From contig JAUIIJ010000036.1 of assembly GCA_030431825.1 (NCBI GenBank), positions 1-42,026 of the forward strand: 42,026 nt of DNA, given 5' to 3'. The stretch is from Alphaproteobacteria bacterium. GTDB lineage: Bacteria; Pseudomonadota; Alphaproteobacteria; Rhodobacterales; Rhodobacteraceae. Below, piece after piece: positions 1 through 8,233 of the stretch. The notes under the pieces were generated by a model. The model was not told where the DNA came from. It worked only from the letters and a program-made list of their open reading frames with translations, and did not search any database. How positions within the stretch are numbered: position 1 is the first letter of the stretch; every line of letters starts with the position of its first letter. The position numbers and the translations under genes are program-made.

Positions 1-50
1 TCTTTGATCATCCCGATAATCTGCGCCTCGGTGAAACGGCTCTTTCGCAT
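1..50 (-). CDS. IS3-family transposase OrfA, N-terminus (partial)
   Basis: Only the first 16 residues are in the window: MRKSRFTEAQIIGMIK. This is the typical start of the small helix-turn-helix OrfA of IS3/IS407-type elements, which binds the inverted repeats and normally makes the active transposase by programmed frameshifting into OrfB. A GGAG-type ribosome binding site precedes the ATG at 50. Whether the remainder is intact cannot be judged. Confidence 0.8.
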   Translation of the reverse strand, partial: MRKSRFTEAQIIGMIK

Positions 51-117
51 GTGTCTGCTCCTTCAGAGTTGGCGCAGACTCTACATTAAGGTGAGGGATT
101 TTGCGGGGGGCAGGTCA
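1..117 (-). mobile_element. IS3-family insertion sequence, terminal part
   Basis: Read on the minus strand, the element begins at 117 with TGACCTGCCCCCC, which I recognise as an IS407-type (IS3 family) inverted-repeat tip. About 65 bp later comes a ribosome binding site and the start of the transposase orfA. The rest lies left of the window. The tip abuts coding sequence of a tyrosine recombinase, whose reading frame runs into the element and stops at 81-83, so the IS inserted into that gene. A 4-bp target duplication is expected for this group, with ccag at 118-121 as the window-side copy; the other copy is outside the window. Confidence 0.8.
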
Positions 118-635
118 CCAGTTTTGCGATAGATCTGGGCAACCTTGGTTCGACGCAACGAATGCGTTCCGTATGATGTCGGTTCCAGCCCGATTGACGA
201 AACCCAATGCCGGACCAGTCGAGCATACTGACGGGTCGAGATGTGAAGCCGTTCGTGGAAGCGCCCCGGCCACAGATGCTCCGACCCGATCATCAAGGGG
301 TCGTCAAGCCATGCGGCGGTGGATTTTCGCGTTCCCTCGGTGATTTCGAAACGGACGGGTTTTCGGGTTTTGCTCTGGATGATGGAGTCGCGCTCCTTCA
401 CCTGCCCCGCAGCAAAGACATCGGCGACCAACAGCTTGACCAGATCGCAGCCTCTCAGCTTGCTGTCGATTGCCAGATTGAACAGCGCGAGGTCCCGCAC
501 GTTGTTTGCGATTTCAAGCCGGACGCGTATTGCCCAGACGTGCTTGGGAAGAAGCGGACGCTTCTGGCCGACGATTCGTCCCTTGTTCCAGGCTGGACGG
601 CAGGCGCGTATCGCAGGCAGGTTTTCGATGGTCAT
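118..635 (-). pseudogene. Tyrosine recombinase (phage-type integrase), C-terminus cut off by IS
   Basis: About 173 residues of a short tyrosine recombinase remain (family members are roughly 200 aa). The first catalytic arginine is visible in LRGCDL (R61), and the H-x-x-R box in THSLRRTK (H158, R161). The following part, which should carry the LLGHT box and the nucleophilic tyrosine, is absent because an IS3-family element begins directly after KTG at 117. The frame continues into the IS for 11 meaningless residues and stops at 81-83. The enzyme is therefore dead unless the rest lies beyond the IS. Such small integrases mark accessory segments, but no attachment site or target tRNA is visible here. 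Confidence 0.85.
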
Positions 636-809
636 GGCGAATCCTCCAATTCGCCACGCCCACCTCGTCGTCGGTACAGTGCCGACGACCCATCATATCA
701 TCGTGGGAGCGCGGAAGTCGGCCGCTTTGAGCCCATAGTTACCGAAGCTGCTTCGCCGACGGATGTCTGGTAACTGAGGAGGGTATCAAAACCATATTGG
801 ACGCTAGCA

Positions 810-1571
810 ATGCAATTGTCTGTAATTCGCCGCCTTTTGCCCGATTGGGGCACCACCTACGGGCCAGCGGGAGAGGGTCCCTTTCCAAGTGTTATGCTGC
901 TTCACGGTTCTGAGGGCGGAATGTCGGGCTGGACGCATCGGACGGCGGCGATTCTCGCGGCAAACGGCTTTCTGTGCTACCCACATAACTACTCCAAAGG
1001 TGGTAACGCCTGGAATGCTGGTCATATTGAAGATGTCGAGATCTCACGAACCGCAGAGGCATTGGATGCGTTGCGGAATTTCACGACGGGCAATGGGAAA
1101 GTTGCGGTATACGGCGTGTCTCGCGGCGCGGAGCACGCATTGCTGCTTTCATCACTGATGGCTCAACACAGAATGGATGGATTGCCGGATGCAGTAGCAT
1201 GCCTTGCAGCGCCAGATGTCGTTTGTGGCGCGTTTGATTCGAGAAGCTACCGGGACAGCGGTGATCCGGGATGGCAAGCGTGGGACCCATCCAGACGCGC
1301 ATGGACATGGAATGGAAACTCTGATGCCCTGCTGCCAACAACTGCAATTGAAATTGAACAATATCCTGGCCCGCTCTTTTTGTCTGCTGGGCTGGAGGAC
1401 CGGACGTGGTCACCTGATATGACCCGACGACTGGAAGAGCGCCGTAAGAAAGCTCATTTGCCGGGTGAAGTCCATTTTTATGAAAGCGAAGGTCATGTTC
1501 TTGGCAGCGAGGGAGAAAACAGGCATCATGAGCTTCTCATCGAGTTTTTACAACGGACACTCATTACCTGA
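810..1571 (+). CDS. Alpha/beta hydrolase (BAAT / dienelactone hydrolase-like)
   Basis: A 253-residue cytoplasmic alpha/beta hydrolase. Visible elements in order are an oxyanion loop HGSEGG (32-37), a nucleophile elbow GVSRG with S104, a likely acid D197 in GLED, and a catalytic His H229 in EGH, followed by a C-terminal helix. The fold resembles the C-terminal domain of acyl-CoA thioesterases of the BAAT type and dienelactone hydrolases; the substrate cannot be told. A purine-rich GAGGAGGG (777-784) lies about 25 bases upstream, too far to fix the start. The gene stands alone between a dead integrase and a decayed IS66 element, and its weaker GC bias suggests acquired cargo. The reading frame is complete. 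Confidence 0.8.
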   Translation: MQLSVIRRLLPDWGTTYGPAGEGPFPSVMLLHGSEGGMSGWTHRTAAILAANGFLCYPHNYSKGGNAWNAGHIEDVEISRTAEALDALRNFTTGNGKVAVYGVSRGAEHALLLSSLMAQHRMDGLPDAVACLAAPDVVCGAFDSRSYRDSGDPGWQAWDPSRRAWTWNGNSDALLPTTAIEIEQYPGPLFLSAGLEDRTWSPDMTRRLEERRKKAHLPGEVHFYESEGHVLGSEGENRHHELLIEFLQRTLIT

Positions 1572-1622
1572 TCAGCGAAACTCAAATCCAAAAGCCGACT
1601 TCGAGTTGCGACACTTGAATGG

Positions 1623-1795
1623 CGACCGAGCCAAGCCGGGTTCAGCGCTAGCCAGCGCGCCAGGGCATCGACCAGCGCCGTCTGGAAATTGAATGCTGGC
1701 TTGTAGCGTGGGATCCAGTCCTCACCCAGCCCCTTCAGCACGGCGCTGATGTTCTGGTGCTTGAATTCGACCGATCGTCCAACAGCGGCAGAAGT
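1623..1795 (-). pseudogene. Remnant of an unidentified gene
   Basis: On the minus strand an open stretch reads VEFKHQNISAVLKGLGEDWI and then RYKPAFNFQTALVDALARW, with protein-like composition. It has no proper start, and the frame loses character after NPAWLG near 1623. It looks like an internal piece of a real gene, cut at its upstream side near the IS66 remnant and at its downstream side near the hydrolase. I do not recognise the family with certainty. Confidence 0.3.
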
Positions 1796-1821
1796 CCGCG
1801 CCGGTGCTAAGTCCGACCATA

Positions 1822-2240
1822 TGTTCAGACCCGAGATTGAAGTCCTCTCTGCCGCGGATGCGCCGCGCCGTCGTCACTGGAGCGATGGCGACAAGATCGC
1901 GATCGTGGAGGAGAGCTTTCTGGGGCACCGCCAGGTCTCGGCTCCGGCGCGGCGGCATGGTGTGTCGCGCTCGTTGCTGACGATATGGCGGCGCCAATAT
2001 CGCGCTGGCGAACTTGGCGTCCAGCGGCCGCCTTCATTCATCCCGCTGGCGATTTCGCCCATGGCCCCTGCGACCGTGCCCGCGACGGCACGGGAGGCGG
2101 CACGCAACACGCCTGATGTCGAGCTCGAGATCGTCCTGAGGAACGGGCGACGGCTTCTCGTCCCTTCGTCGGTGGAGTCAGAGGTTTGGCGGGGGTGCGC
2201 GGGATTGCTGGTGGGGTCACCGACATGCGGCTGGGGATGA
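1822..2240 (+). pseudogene. IS66 TnpA (accessory HTH protein), C-terminus altered
   Basis: Residues 1-115 from the ATG at 1822 look like IS66 TnpA: an HTH region (GDKIAIVEESFLGHRQVSAP, then RRHGVSRSLLTIWRRQYRAG) followed by a Pro/Ala-rich linker and the conserved EIVLRNGRRLLVPSSVE segment. After SSVE the expected short C-terminal tail is missing, and the frame reads through sequence encoding the tnpB start in another frame, ending at 2240. This points to a deletion joining the end of tnpA to the beginning of tnpB. Confidence 0.75.
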
Positions 2241-2558
2241 ACACCTTGGCGCTGACGGTACAGCAGGGTCTGGAACGTGATCCGCACGCGGGTGAGATTT
2301 TCTGCTTCCGTGGGCGCAAGGGCGACCTGGTAAAATTGCTTTGGCACGACGGGGTCTGCATGTCGCTTTATACGAAGCGCCTCGAGGGTGGGCCATCGCG
2401 TCGCCATGCGTTCGAGACCGATGGCGAACAACTTCATCTGGCCGACCAGCGGAAGTGGTGAGGCGGTGCAGATATCAGCGGCCCGGTCGGGCTACCTTCT
2501 GGAGCGCATCGACCGGTGCAACCCGCGCTGGACCCAACGCCCTGCAAAGGCCGGATAA
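2186..2558 (+). pseudogene. IS66 TnpB (Orf2), frameshifted
   Basis: IAGGVTDMRLGMNTLAL, FCFRGRKGDLVKLLWHDG and LYTKRLEGG are hallmarks of the IS66 Orf2/TnpB family. The N-terminal dozen residues are missing or altered; the frame opens with a TTG at 2186. After KRLEGG the frame is nonsense and stops at 2461. The true C-terminal coding resumes in another frame as FIWPTSGSGEAVQISAA, then YLLERID, ending at a TAA at 2556-2558. Roughly 40 bp of unexpected sequence separates the two halves. Confidence 0.75.
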
Positions 2559-2618
2559 ATAGCTCTGATCGGTCCTGTTTGCATGGGCTTTCCAATGTCG
2601 GCGTGATAGGTCTCCGCG

Positions 2619-3590
2619 ATGTCAGAGACCGCCTCCGGGATCGCCGGATTGCGTGCCGCGCTCGCGGCCTCGGAGGCCGCCGAGCGCGAGCTGGCGCGGG
2701 CCCGCGCGGTGGTCTCGACCCCGGAAGCGATGATCAAGCATCTCCGGCGCGAGCAATATGGTCACAGCTCCGAGCACCGCGCCCGCCTGATCGACCAAAT
2801 GGAATTGCAACTCGAGGAACTCGAGGCCGCAGCCACCGAAGACGAGATCGCGGCCGAGAAGGTAGTGAAGACCACGTCCGTCGAGGGGTTCGAGCGTCGT
2901 CGTCCGGCCCGCAAACCCTTCCCGGAGCATTGCCGCGCGAGCGCGTGGTGATTTCGGCGCCCACGACCTGTTCCTGCTGTGGCTCGGATCGCATCGTGAA
3001 GATGGGCGAGGATATCACCGAGACGCTCGAGGTCATTCCCGGGCAGTGGAAGATGATCCAGACGGTCCGCGAGAAGTTCGGCCAGCATCAGCCACTGAAC
3101 AGACAAGTCGAGCGCTACGCCAAGGAAGGCGTCGAACTCAGCCTGTCCACCCTGGCTGACCAGGTCGGCGCGTGCGCCGTTGCGCTGGAGCCGATCCATG
3201 CGCTGATCAGGGCCCATGTCCTGGCCGCTGAGCGGCTGCACGGCGACGACACCACGGTGCCGCTCTTGGCCCGGGGCGGTACGAAGACCGCGCGGCTCTG
3301 GACCTATGTCCGTGACGATCACCTGTTCGCGGGTGGCGCGCCGACATCAAGGGCATTGTCCGCAAGGATAAGTCCGCCCACGATATATCTCCTGTCGCAC
3401 TGACGGCGGTAGCGAAGATCGACGCGATCTTCGACATCAAACGCCAGATTGACGGCCTTGATGCCACGTTCCGGCTCAAGGCCAGGCACCGGTTGTCTTG
3501 TCCCCTGGTTTGGTTGAGGCATTGGACGCTTGGCTGCGCGCCGAGCAGGCCGGGGCCGACAGCATCATCGAACGCTTCGAGCGACTTGGG
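2619..3590 (+). pseudogene. IS66 TnpC (transposase), multiply broken
   Basis: The N-terminal part (SETASGIAGLRAALAASEAA, then the IKHLRREQYGHSSE zinc-finger lead-in) is in frame from 2619. At about 2931 one base is missing (KPFPEH then LPRERVV expected), moving the rest to another frame. That frame carries CSCCGSDRIVKMGEDITETL, HQPLNRQVERYAKEG and LHGDDTTVPLLARGG. Judged by the usual TnpC, two internal parts are deleted, one after TVREKF and one after DDHLFAGG. Coding then resumes as ADIKGIVRKDKSAHDISPVA, with a 5-base tandem duplication (tggtt) near 3507 breaking the frame before VEALDAWLRAEQAG. Most of the DDE catalytic region and the C-terminus are gone. Confidence 0.8.
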
Positions 3591-4226
3591 AAAAATGGGC
3601 CCCGCGGCCTCGCAAACCAAAGGCTACGATCTGAGAGGCGCCAGCGACCGCGGCCGACGCCGGACGGTTACGAACCTAAAGGTCGGCTTATCTCGGGAAA
3701 CTCCTTATCGTTGGCATGACATCGCGCGCGTTGATGGCAAAACTCCATCCCGAAAAAAGTCGATATCTGGACTTCGAGGATGCTCGCTGGAAAGCCGGTT
3801 CGACTTGCAACAGTCGCCATGCAAACAAAACGGTGCGTGTAATACGGGTAATGTTGACGAGACAGGAGAATTACCGGCAGCCGGTCACCTGATCGGGAAA
3901 CCTGCCAGAGTTGCAAGGCGCATGACGTGATGATGCGGTATAAGTCAACCAAGAGCGAGGACACTCCGGGAATGACATTGGCCCCTGAAAGCCGCGAGGC
4001 CGATTGGAACCCCGCTTGCTGAAATCATCAAGGCCAGTGGCAGATCACCAAATGAGCAGGAGGGACAGACGACTCTACTGATTAAAAGTCGCAATAAACG
4101 TCAAAAATGTCTTTCGATGCAGGACCCATCCTCAGAGGTCATTTGAAATGTCACAGTCAGATCATGCGGCCAGCTACGCAACGGAAACGATTTGTACTAC
4201 ACATGCACATAAAAGCCGTTCTCAGG
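3591..4226 (+). other. About 640 bp without a recognisable gene
   Basis: Short open frames exist on both strands, but none has a recognisable product, a good ribosome binding site or consistent coding character. Composition is less GC-rich than the core genes, in line with remnant mobile DNA between the IS66 element and the clpB promoter. No tRNA, terminator or inverted-repeat element stood out. Confidence 0.5.
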
Positions 4227-4227
4227 G

Positions 4228-4256
4228 GTTGAACGTGGCCGTGTATTCCCCAGATT
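4228..4256 (+). promoter_or_regulatory. Probable heat-shock (RpoH, sigma-32) promoter of clpB
   Basis: GTTGAAC at 4228-4234 is followed after 13 bases by CCCCAGATT at 4248-4256. This is close to the sigma-32 consensus CTTGAAA-N13-CCCCATNT in both boxes and in spacing. It lies about 75 bases before the clpB start, as expected for a gene classically controlled by RpoH. Assignment rests on sequence and the identity of the downstream gene. Confidence 0.7.
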
Positions 4257-4331
4257 GAATGCGAGGCCCATCGGGTGCGTGCCGCCAAGCGGGCGCGATC
4301 CAGTTCAGGGCGCTTGTAAAAGGAGAGAAAG

Positions 4332-6950
4332 ATGGACTTGAACAAGTTCACCGAGCGTGCACGCGGATTCGTGCAGGCCGCGCAGACGATTGCGCTGCGT
4401 GAGGGACATCAGAGGCTCGCCCCCGAACATATCCTGAAGGCATTGATGGATGACGATCAGGGTCTCGCCAGCAACCTGATCAGCCGAGCCGGGGGCAATC
4501 CCGGCAGGGTGGTTGAAGCGGTCGATCTGGCGGTGTCCAAGATCCCGCAGGTCAGCGGCGATGCCGGACAGATCTACATGGACAGCAGCACCGGCAAGGT
4601 TCTTGCCGAAGCGGAGGCGATCGCGACCAAGGCCGGGGACAGTTTTGTTCCCGTCGAGCGGCTGCTGATGGCGCTGTGCATGGTCAAATCCAAGGCCAAG
4701 GATGCGCTGGATGCCGGCGATGTGACCGCACAGAAGCTCAACGAGGCGATCAACGATATCCGCAAGGGACGTACCGCAGACAGCGCGACGGCCGAAGAAG
4801 GCTATGACGCGCTCAAGAAATATGCGCGGGATCTCACCGAAGCGGCGCGTGCGGGCAAGATCGACCCGATCATCGGGCGTGACGAGGAAATCCGTCGTGC
4901 GATGCAGGTTCTGAGCCGGCGTACCAAGAACAACCCGGTGCTGATCGGTGAACCCGGCGTGGGCAAGACCGCGATTGCCGAGGGCATGGCGCTGCGCATC
5001 ATCAACGGCGATGTGCCGGAATCCCTGCGAGACAAGAAGCTCCTGGCGCTGGACATGGGTGCGCTGATTGCCGGCGCAAAATATCGCGGTGAGTTCGAGG
5101 AGCGGCTCAAGGCGGTCCTGACCGAAGTGACCGAGGCTGCGGGCGAGATCATCCTGTTCATTGACGAGATGCACACGCTGGTCGGCGCCGGTAAAACCGA
5201 TGGGGCGATGGATGCGGCCAACCTGATCAAGCCGGCGCTTGCGCGGGGTGAGTTGCATTGCATCGGGGCGACGACGCTCGACGAATATCGCAAGTATGTC
5301 GAGAAAGACGCGGCACTTGCCCGGCGGTTCCAGCCCGTGATGGTGCAGGAACCCACGGTCGAGGACACGATCAGCATTCTGCGCGGCATCAAGGAGAAAT
5401 ACGAGGTCCACCACGGGGTCGACATCTCCGACGCCGCGCTGGTGGCGGCGGCAACGCTGAGCAACCGCTATATCACCGATCGATTCCTGCCCGACAAGGC
5501 GATCGACCTTGTGGATGAAGCCGCGAGCCGGTTGCGTATGGAGGTGGATTCCAAGCCCGAGGAACTCGATCAGCTGGATCGCCAGATCCTGCAGTTGCAG
5601 ATCGAGGAAGAGGCGCTGAAGCTGGAAGACGACGTCGCCAGCAAGGACCGGCTGGAAAACCTGCAAAAGGACCTTGCCGACCTTCAGGAGAAATCCGCCG
5701 AATTGACCGCCCAGTGGCAGGCGGAACGTGACAAGCTGGCCGGGGCGCGCGAGCTCAAGGAGCAGCTGGATCAGGCCCGTGCCGAACTGGATATCGCCAA
5801 GCGCGAGGGCAACCTGGCCAAGGCGGGCGAACTGTCTTACGGCGTCATTCCCGAGCTTGAGAAAAAGCTGCAACAGGCCGAGGAATCCGAGGCCAACGGC
5901 GTTATGGTCGAGGAAAAGGTGCGCCCGGAGCAAATCGCTTCGGTGGTCGAGCGCTGGACGGGCATTCCGGTCAACAAGATGCTGGAAGGCGAGCGCGAGA
6001 AGCTGTTGCGCATGGAAGATGGCCTGCACAAGCGGGTGATCGGCCAGGATGCCGCGGTGCGCGCGGTTTCGAATGCGGTGCGCCGTGCGCGGGCCGGGTT
6101 GCAGGATGAGAACCGCCCGCTGGGCAGCTTCCTTTTCCTCGGACCGACCGGCGTGGGTAAGACCGAACTGACCAAGGCGCTGGCAGAATTCCTGTTCGAC
6201 GATGACGGCGCGATGGTGCGTATCGACATGTCCGAGTTCATGGAGAAGCACAGCGTTGCCCGCCTGATCGGTGCGCCTCCGGGCTATGTCGGATATGACG
6301 AGGGCGGGGTGCTCACCGAAGCGGTGCGGCGACGTCCCTATCAGGTGGTTCTGTTCGACGAGGTCGAAAAGGCGCATCCGGATGTGTTCAACGTGCTGTT
6401 GCAGGTGCTGGACGACGGTGTGCTGACCGATGGGCAGGGTCGGACGGTCGATTTCAAGCAGACGCTGATCATCCTGACCTCGAACCTCGGAGCGCAGGCG
6501 CTGAGCCAGTTGCCCGAACATGCCGATGCATCCGAGGCCAAGCGTGACGTGATGGACGCGGTGCGGGCGCATTTCCGGCCCGAGTTCCTGAACCGTCTGG
6601 ATGAGACGATCATCTTTGACCGCCTGAACCGCGCGAACATGGATGGCATTGTCGATATCCAGCTGGCACGGCTCGAAAAGCGTCTGGCCGGTCGCAAGAT
6701 CGACCTGAAACTGGACGAGTCGGCACGCAAGTGGCTGGCGGACGAGGGGTATGACCCGGTGTTCGGCGCGCGCCCGCTCAAGCGGGTGATCCAACGGGCC
6801 TTGCAGAACCCGCTGGCCGAGGCCCTGCTTGCCGGGGACATACGCGATGGCGACACGGTTCCGGTGACGGCCGGTCCTGATGGGCTGATCATCGGCGAAC
6901 GGTTGGGGACGTCCGATCGTCCGAGACCGGATGATGTCGTCGTTCATTGA
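4332..6950 (+). CDS. clpB: ATP-dependent chaperone ClpB (Hsp100 disaggregase)
   Basis: A full-length 872-residue ClpB, the hexameric cytoplasmic AAA+ machine that pulls polypeptides out of aggregates together with DnaK. Domain order: N-terminal Clp repeat domain (about 1-145), AAA-1 with Walker A GEPGVGKT (206-213) and Walker B LFIDEMH, the long coiled-coil M domain rich in Glu/Lys/Gln (about 400-530) that separates ClpB from ClpA/ClpC, AAA-2 with Walker A GPTGVGKT (604-611) and LFDEVEK, then the C-terminal small domain. The pore motif [11 protein letters not shown] and the GYVGYDEGG loop are present. The start is supported by AGGAGA 7 bases upstream. It is monocistronic between a sigma-32-type promoter and a strong terminator. 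It borders an island of decayed mobile DNA but is itself intact. Confidence 0.97.
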   Translation: MDLNKFTERARGFVQAAQTIALREGHQRLAPEHILKALMDDDQGLASNLISRAGGNPGRVVEAVDLAVSKIPQVSGDAGQIYMDSSTGKVLAEAEAIATKAGDSFVPVERLLMALCMVKSKAKDALDAGDVTAQKLNEAINDIRKGRTADSATAEEGYDALKKYARDLTEAARAGKIDPIIGRDEEIRRAMQVLSRRTKNNPVLIGEPGVGKTAIAEGMALRIINGDVPESLRDKKLLALDMGALIAGAKYRGEFEERLKAVLTEVTEAAGEIILFIDEMHTLVGAGKTDGAMDAANLIKPALARGELHCIGATTLDEYRKYVEKDAALARRFQPVMVQEPTVEDTISILRGIKEKYEVHHGVDISDAALVAAATLSNRYITDRFLPDKAIDLVDEAASRLRMEVDSKPEELDQLDRQILQLQIEEEALKLEDDVASKDRLENLQKDLADLQEKSAELTAQWQAERDKLAGARELKEQLDQARAELDIAKREGNLAKAGELSYGVIPELEKKLQQAEESEANGVMVEEKVRPEQIASVVERWTGIPVNKMLEGEREKLLRMEDGLHKRVIGQDAAVRAVSNAVRRARAGLQDENRPLGSFLFLGPTGVGKTELTKALAEFLFDDDGAMVRIDMSEFMEKHSVARLIGAPPGYVGYDEGGVLTEAVRRRPYQVVLFDEVEKAHPDVFNVLLQVLDDGVLTDGQGRTVDFKQTLIILTSNLGAQALSQLPEHADASEAKRDVMDAVRAHFRPEFLNRLDETIIFDRLNRANMDGIVDIQLARLEKRLAGRKIDLKLDESARKWLADEGYDPVFGARPLKRVIQRALQNPLAEALLAGDIRDGDTVPVTAGPDGLIIGERLGTSDRPRPDDVVVH

Positions 6951-6964
6951 CATGAAAGCACCTG

Positions 6965-6999
6965 CGGGCCCCGGAGCATTTCCGGGGCCCGTTCTTTTT
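6965..6999 (+). terminator. Rho-independent terminator of clpB
   Basis: An 11-bp perfect stem (CGGGCCCCGGA at 6965-6975 with TCCGGGGCCCG at 6981-6991), a 5-base loop, and a T-rich tail TTCTTTTT. It begins 15 bases after the clpB stop codon. Confidence 0.9.
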
Positions 7000-7262
7000 C
7001 GCGATGTCTGCCGGACCGGACCGCGACGACGCCGGCGCGTTCACCGTGGACTGTGGGATTGTGAAACATTTCCGCGATACGGGACACGTCACCGTGAAAA
7101 ATTGCAGCAATCCTTGCCGCCTCACGCTACTGCACACATCTGTGATCGGAAACGGACGTCAGGCCCGGCACTCTGCCGCCGCGATAAGGAACCGCAGCTT
7201 GCGGAGCGTTCGCGGGTGCGGATGCAGGGCCACCGACCAATGTCAGACAGGAGAACTGCGCG

Positions 7263-7949
7263 ATGCCACAACTCAAGAAGATCCTTCTGGTGGATGATGA
7301 TGACGATCTGCGTGAGGCGCTGAGCGAACAGTTGCTCCTCACCGAGGATTTCGACGTGTTCGAAGCCGGCGACGGCCAGGGTGCGATGGAGCGCAGCAAG
7401 GAGGCCCTCTATGATCTGATCATCCTCGATGTCGGCCTGCCAGATACCGACGGGCGCGAATTGTGTCGCCTCATGCGCAAGCAGGGTGTCAAATCGCCGA
7501 TCCTGATGCTGACCGGGCACGACAGCGATGCGGATACGATCCTGGGCCTGGATGCGGGCGCCAACGATTATGTCAGCAAGCCGTTCAAGTTTCCGGTCCT
7601 GCTGGCGCGGATCCGGGCGCAGCTGCGTCAGCACGAACAATCGGAAGACGCGGTATTCCAGCTTGGGCCCTATACCTTCAAGCCGTCGATGAAGATGCTG
7701 ATCACCGAGGACGATCGCAAGATCCGGTTGACCGAAAAGGAAACCAGCATTCTCAAGTTTCTTTACCGCTCGACCGATGGCGTGGTCGCGCGTGAGGTCC
7801 TGCTGCACGAGGTCTGGGGCTATAACGCGGGCGTCACGACCCACACGCTCGAGACCCACATCTATCGTCTGCGCCAGAAGATCGAGCCGGATCCGTCGAA
7901 CGCACGTCTGCTTGTAACGGAATCAGGCGGGTATCGGCTTGTTGCGTGA
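7263..7949 (+). CDS. cenR: OmpR/PhoB-family response regulator, CenR-like
   Basis: A 228-residue two-component response regulator. The receiver domain (about 5-120) shows the acidic pocket DDDDD at 11-15, phospho-acceptor D56 in LILDVGLPD, switch T84 in LMLTGHD and K106 in the SKPFK loop. A winged-helix DNA-binding domain follows (about 130-228) with the typical end HTLETHIYRLRQKIEPDPSN and ESGGYRLV. The wording of the receiver (DSDADTILGLDAGANDYV) matches the alphaproteobacterial CenR group, regulators of cell-envelope genes that are essential in Caulobacter and also studied in Rhodobacter; this assignment is from memory of the family. No sensor kinase is adjacent, so the gene is an orphan here. 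A candidate sRNA gene follows directly. Confidence 0.85.
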   Translation: MPQLKKILLVDDDDDLREALSEQLLLTEDFDVFEAGDGQGAMERSKEALYDLIILDVGLPDTDGRELCRLMRKQGVKSPILMLTGHDSDADTILGLDAGANDYVSKPFKFPVLLARIRAQLRQHEQSEDAVFQLGPYTFKPSMKMLITEDDRKIRLTEKETSILKFLYRSTDGVVAREVLLHEVWGYNAGVTTHTLETHIYRLRQKIEPDPSNARLLVTESGGYRLVA

Positions 7950-7958
7950 CATGAAATA

Positions 7959-7987
7959 TTTACATATTCAGTGCTACACGCTATAGT
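7959..7987 (+). promoter_or_regulatory. Sigma-70 promoter of the candidate sRNA
   Basis: TTTACA (7959-7964), a spacer of exactly 17 bases, and TATAGT (7982-7987). This is a near-consensus housekeeping promoter starting 10 bases after the cenR stop. Transcription is predicted to start near 7994-7995. Confidence 0.7.
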
Positions 7988-7993
7988 TGAAAT

Positions 7994-8118
7994 GATTGTT
8001 GCGGTTCACAGACACCACGCTTCTGTGCCGCCATGGTCAGAGCATCCCGTGTATGTCCGGGTAATGACATGCAACCTCCCTGTTGGACTGGGCCGGGTTT
8101 CGCACCCGGCCTTTTTTT
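7994..8118 (+). ncRNA. Candidate small RNA, about 125 nt
   Basis: A self-contained unit: a near-consensus promoter, then a stem-loop (GCGG plus CACAGA at 8001-8012 pairing with TCTGTGCCGC at 8022-8031, two bases bulged), a single-stranded stretch containing the pyrimidine-rich CAACCTCCC (about 8071-8080), and a rho-independent terminator ending in seven Ts at 8118. No convincing protein is encoded. The CCTCCC stretch could pair with Shine-Dalgarno sequences, as in several alphaproteobacterial trans-acting sRNAs. I cannot assign it to a named family. An alternative is an independently transcribed leader or the cenR 3' UTR. Confidence 0.55.
8091..8118 (+). terminator. Rho-independent terminator (candidate sRNA / cenR)
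   Basis: An 8-bp perfect stem GGCCGGGT (8091-8098) with ACCCGGCC (8104-8111), loop TTCGC, followed by seven Ts (8112-8118). It ends any transcript from cenR or from the promoter at 7959. Confidence 0.9.
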
Positions 8119-8197
8119 GTGCGAAGGCGCGCCCCACGTGGCGTCGCGTTGCAGCGGGCTGTGCAATTCGCGCTGGCCTCCACCGGTCACCGCGCAT

Positions 8198-8215
8198 AGA
8201 TTTGCGCAAATCTAC
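8198..8215 (+). promoter_or_regulatory. 18-bp perfect palindrome upstream of xthA
   Basis: TAGATTTGCGCAAATCTA is perfectly self-complementary and ends 18 bases before the xthA start codon. It could be an operator for a dimeric regulator or, in RNA, a hairpin in the leader near the ribosome binding site. It does not match the alphaproteobacterial LexA box (GTTC-N7-GTTC) or the FNR box (TTGAT-N4-ATCAA). Confidence 0.5.
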
Positions 8216-8233
8216 GAGGATCGGATCACGCAC

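Larger units (their letters stand above)
1822..3590 (+). mobile_element. Degenerate IS66-family element
   Basis: Three consecutive plus-strand regions match the tnpA, tnpB and tnpC genes of an IS66-family element in the canonical order. All are damaged: the tnpA end is fused to the tnpB start, tnpB is frameshifted, and tnpC carries a 1-base deletion, two internal deletions and a 5-base duplication. I could not find convincing terminal inverted repeats, so the outer limits are approximate. The element cannot move by itself. Confidence 0.8.

Noticed and set aside
3668..3964. 98-residue minus-strand frame in the gap before clpB
   Set aside because: No recognisable family, no good ribosome binding site, and it lies in remnant mobile DNA; not enough to call a gene.
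4305..6953. 882-residue open frame on the minus strand across clpB
   Set aside because: Exactly antisense to an unmistakable clpB; high-GC codon pattern creates long mirror frames. Its composition (many His, Arg, Gln, Leu) has no family character.
8033..8233. Longer N-terminus for exonuclease III
   Set aside because: The upstream frame runs through the sRNA terminator and palindrome and has no similarity to the family; WNINSVR starts right after ATG 8234.
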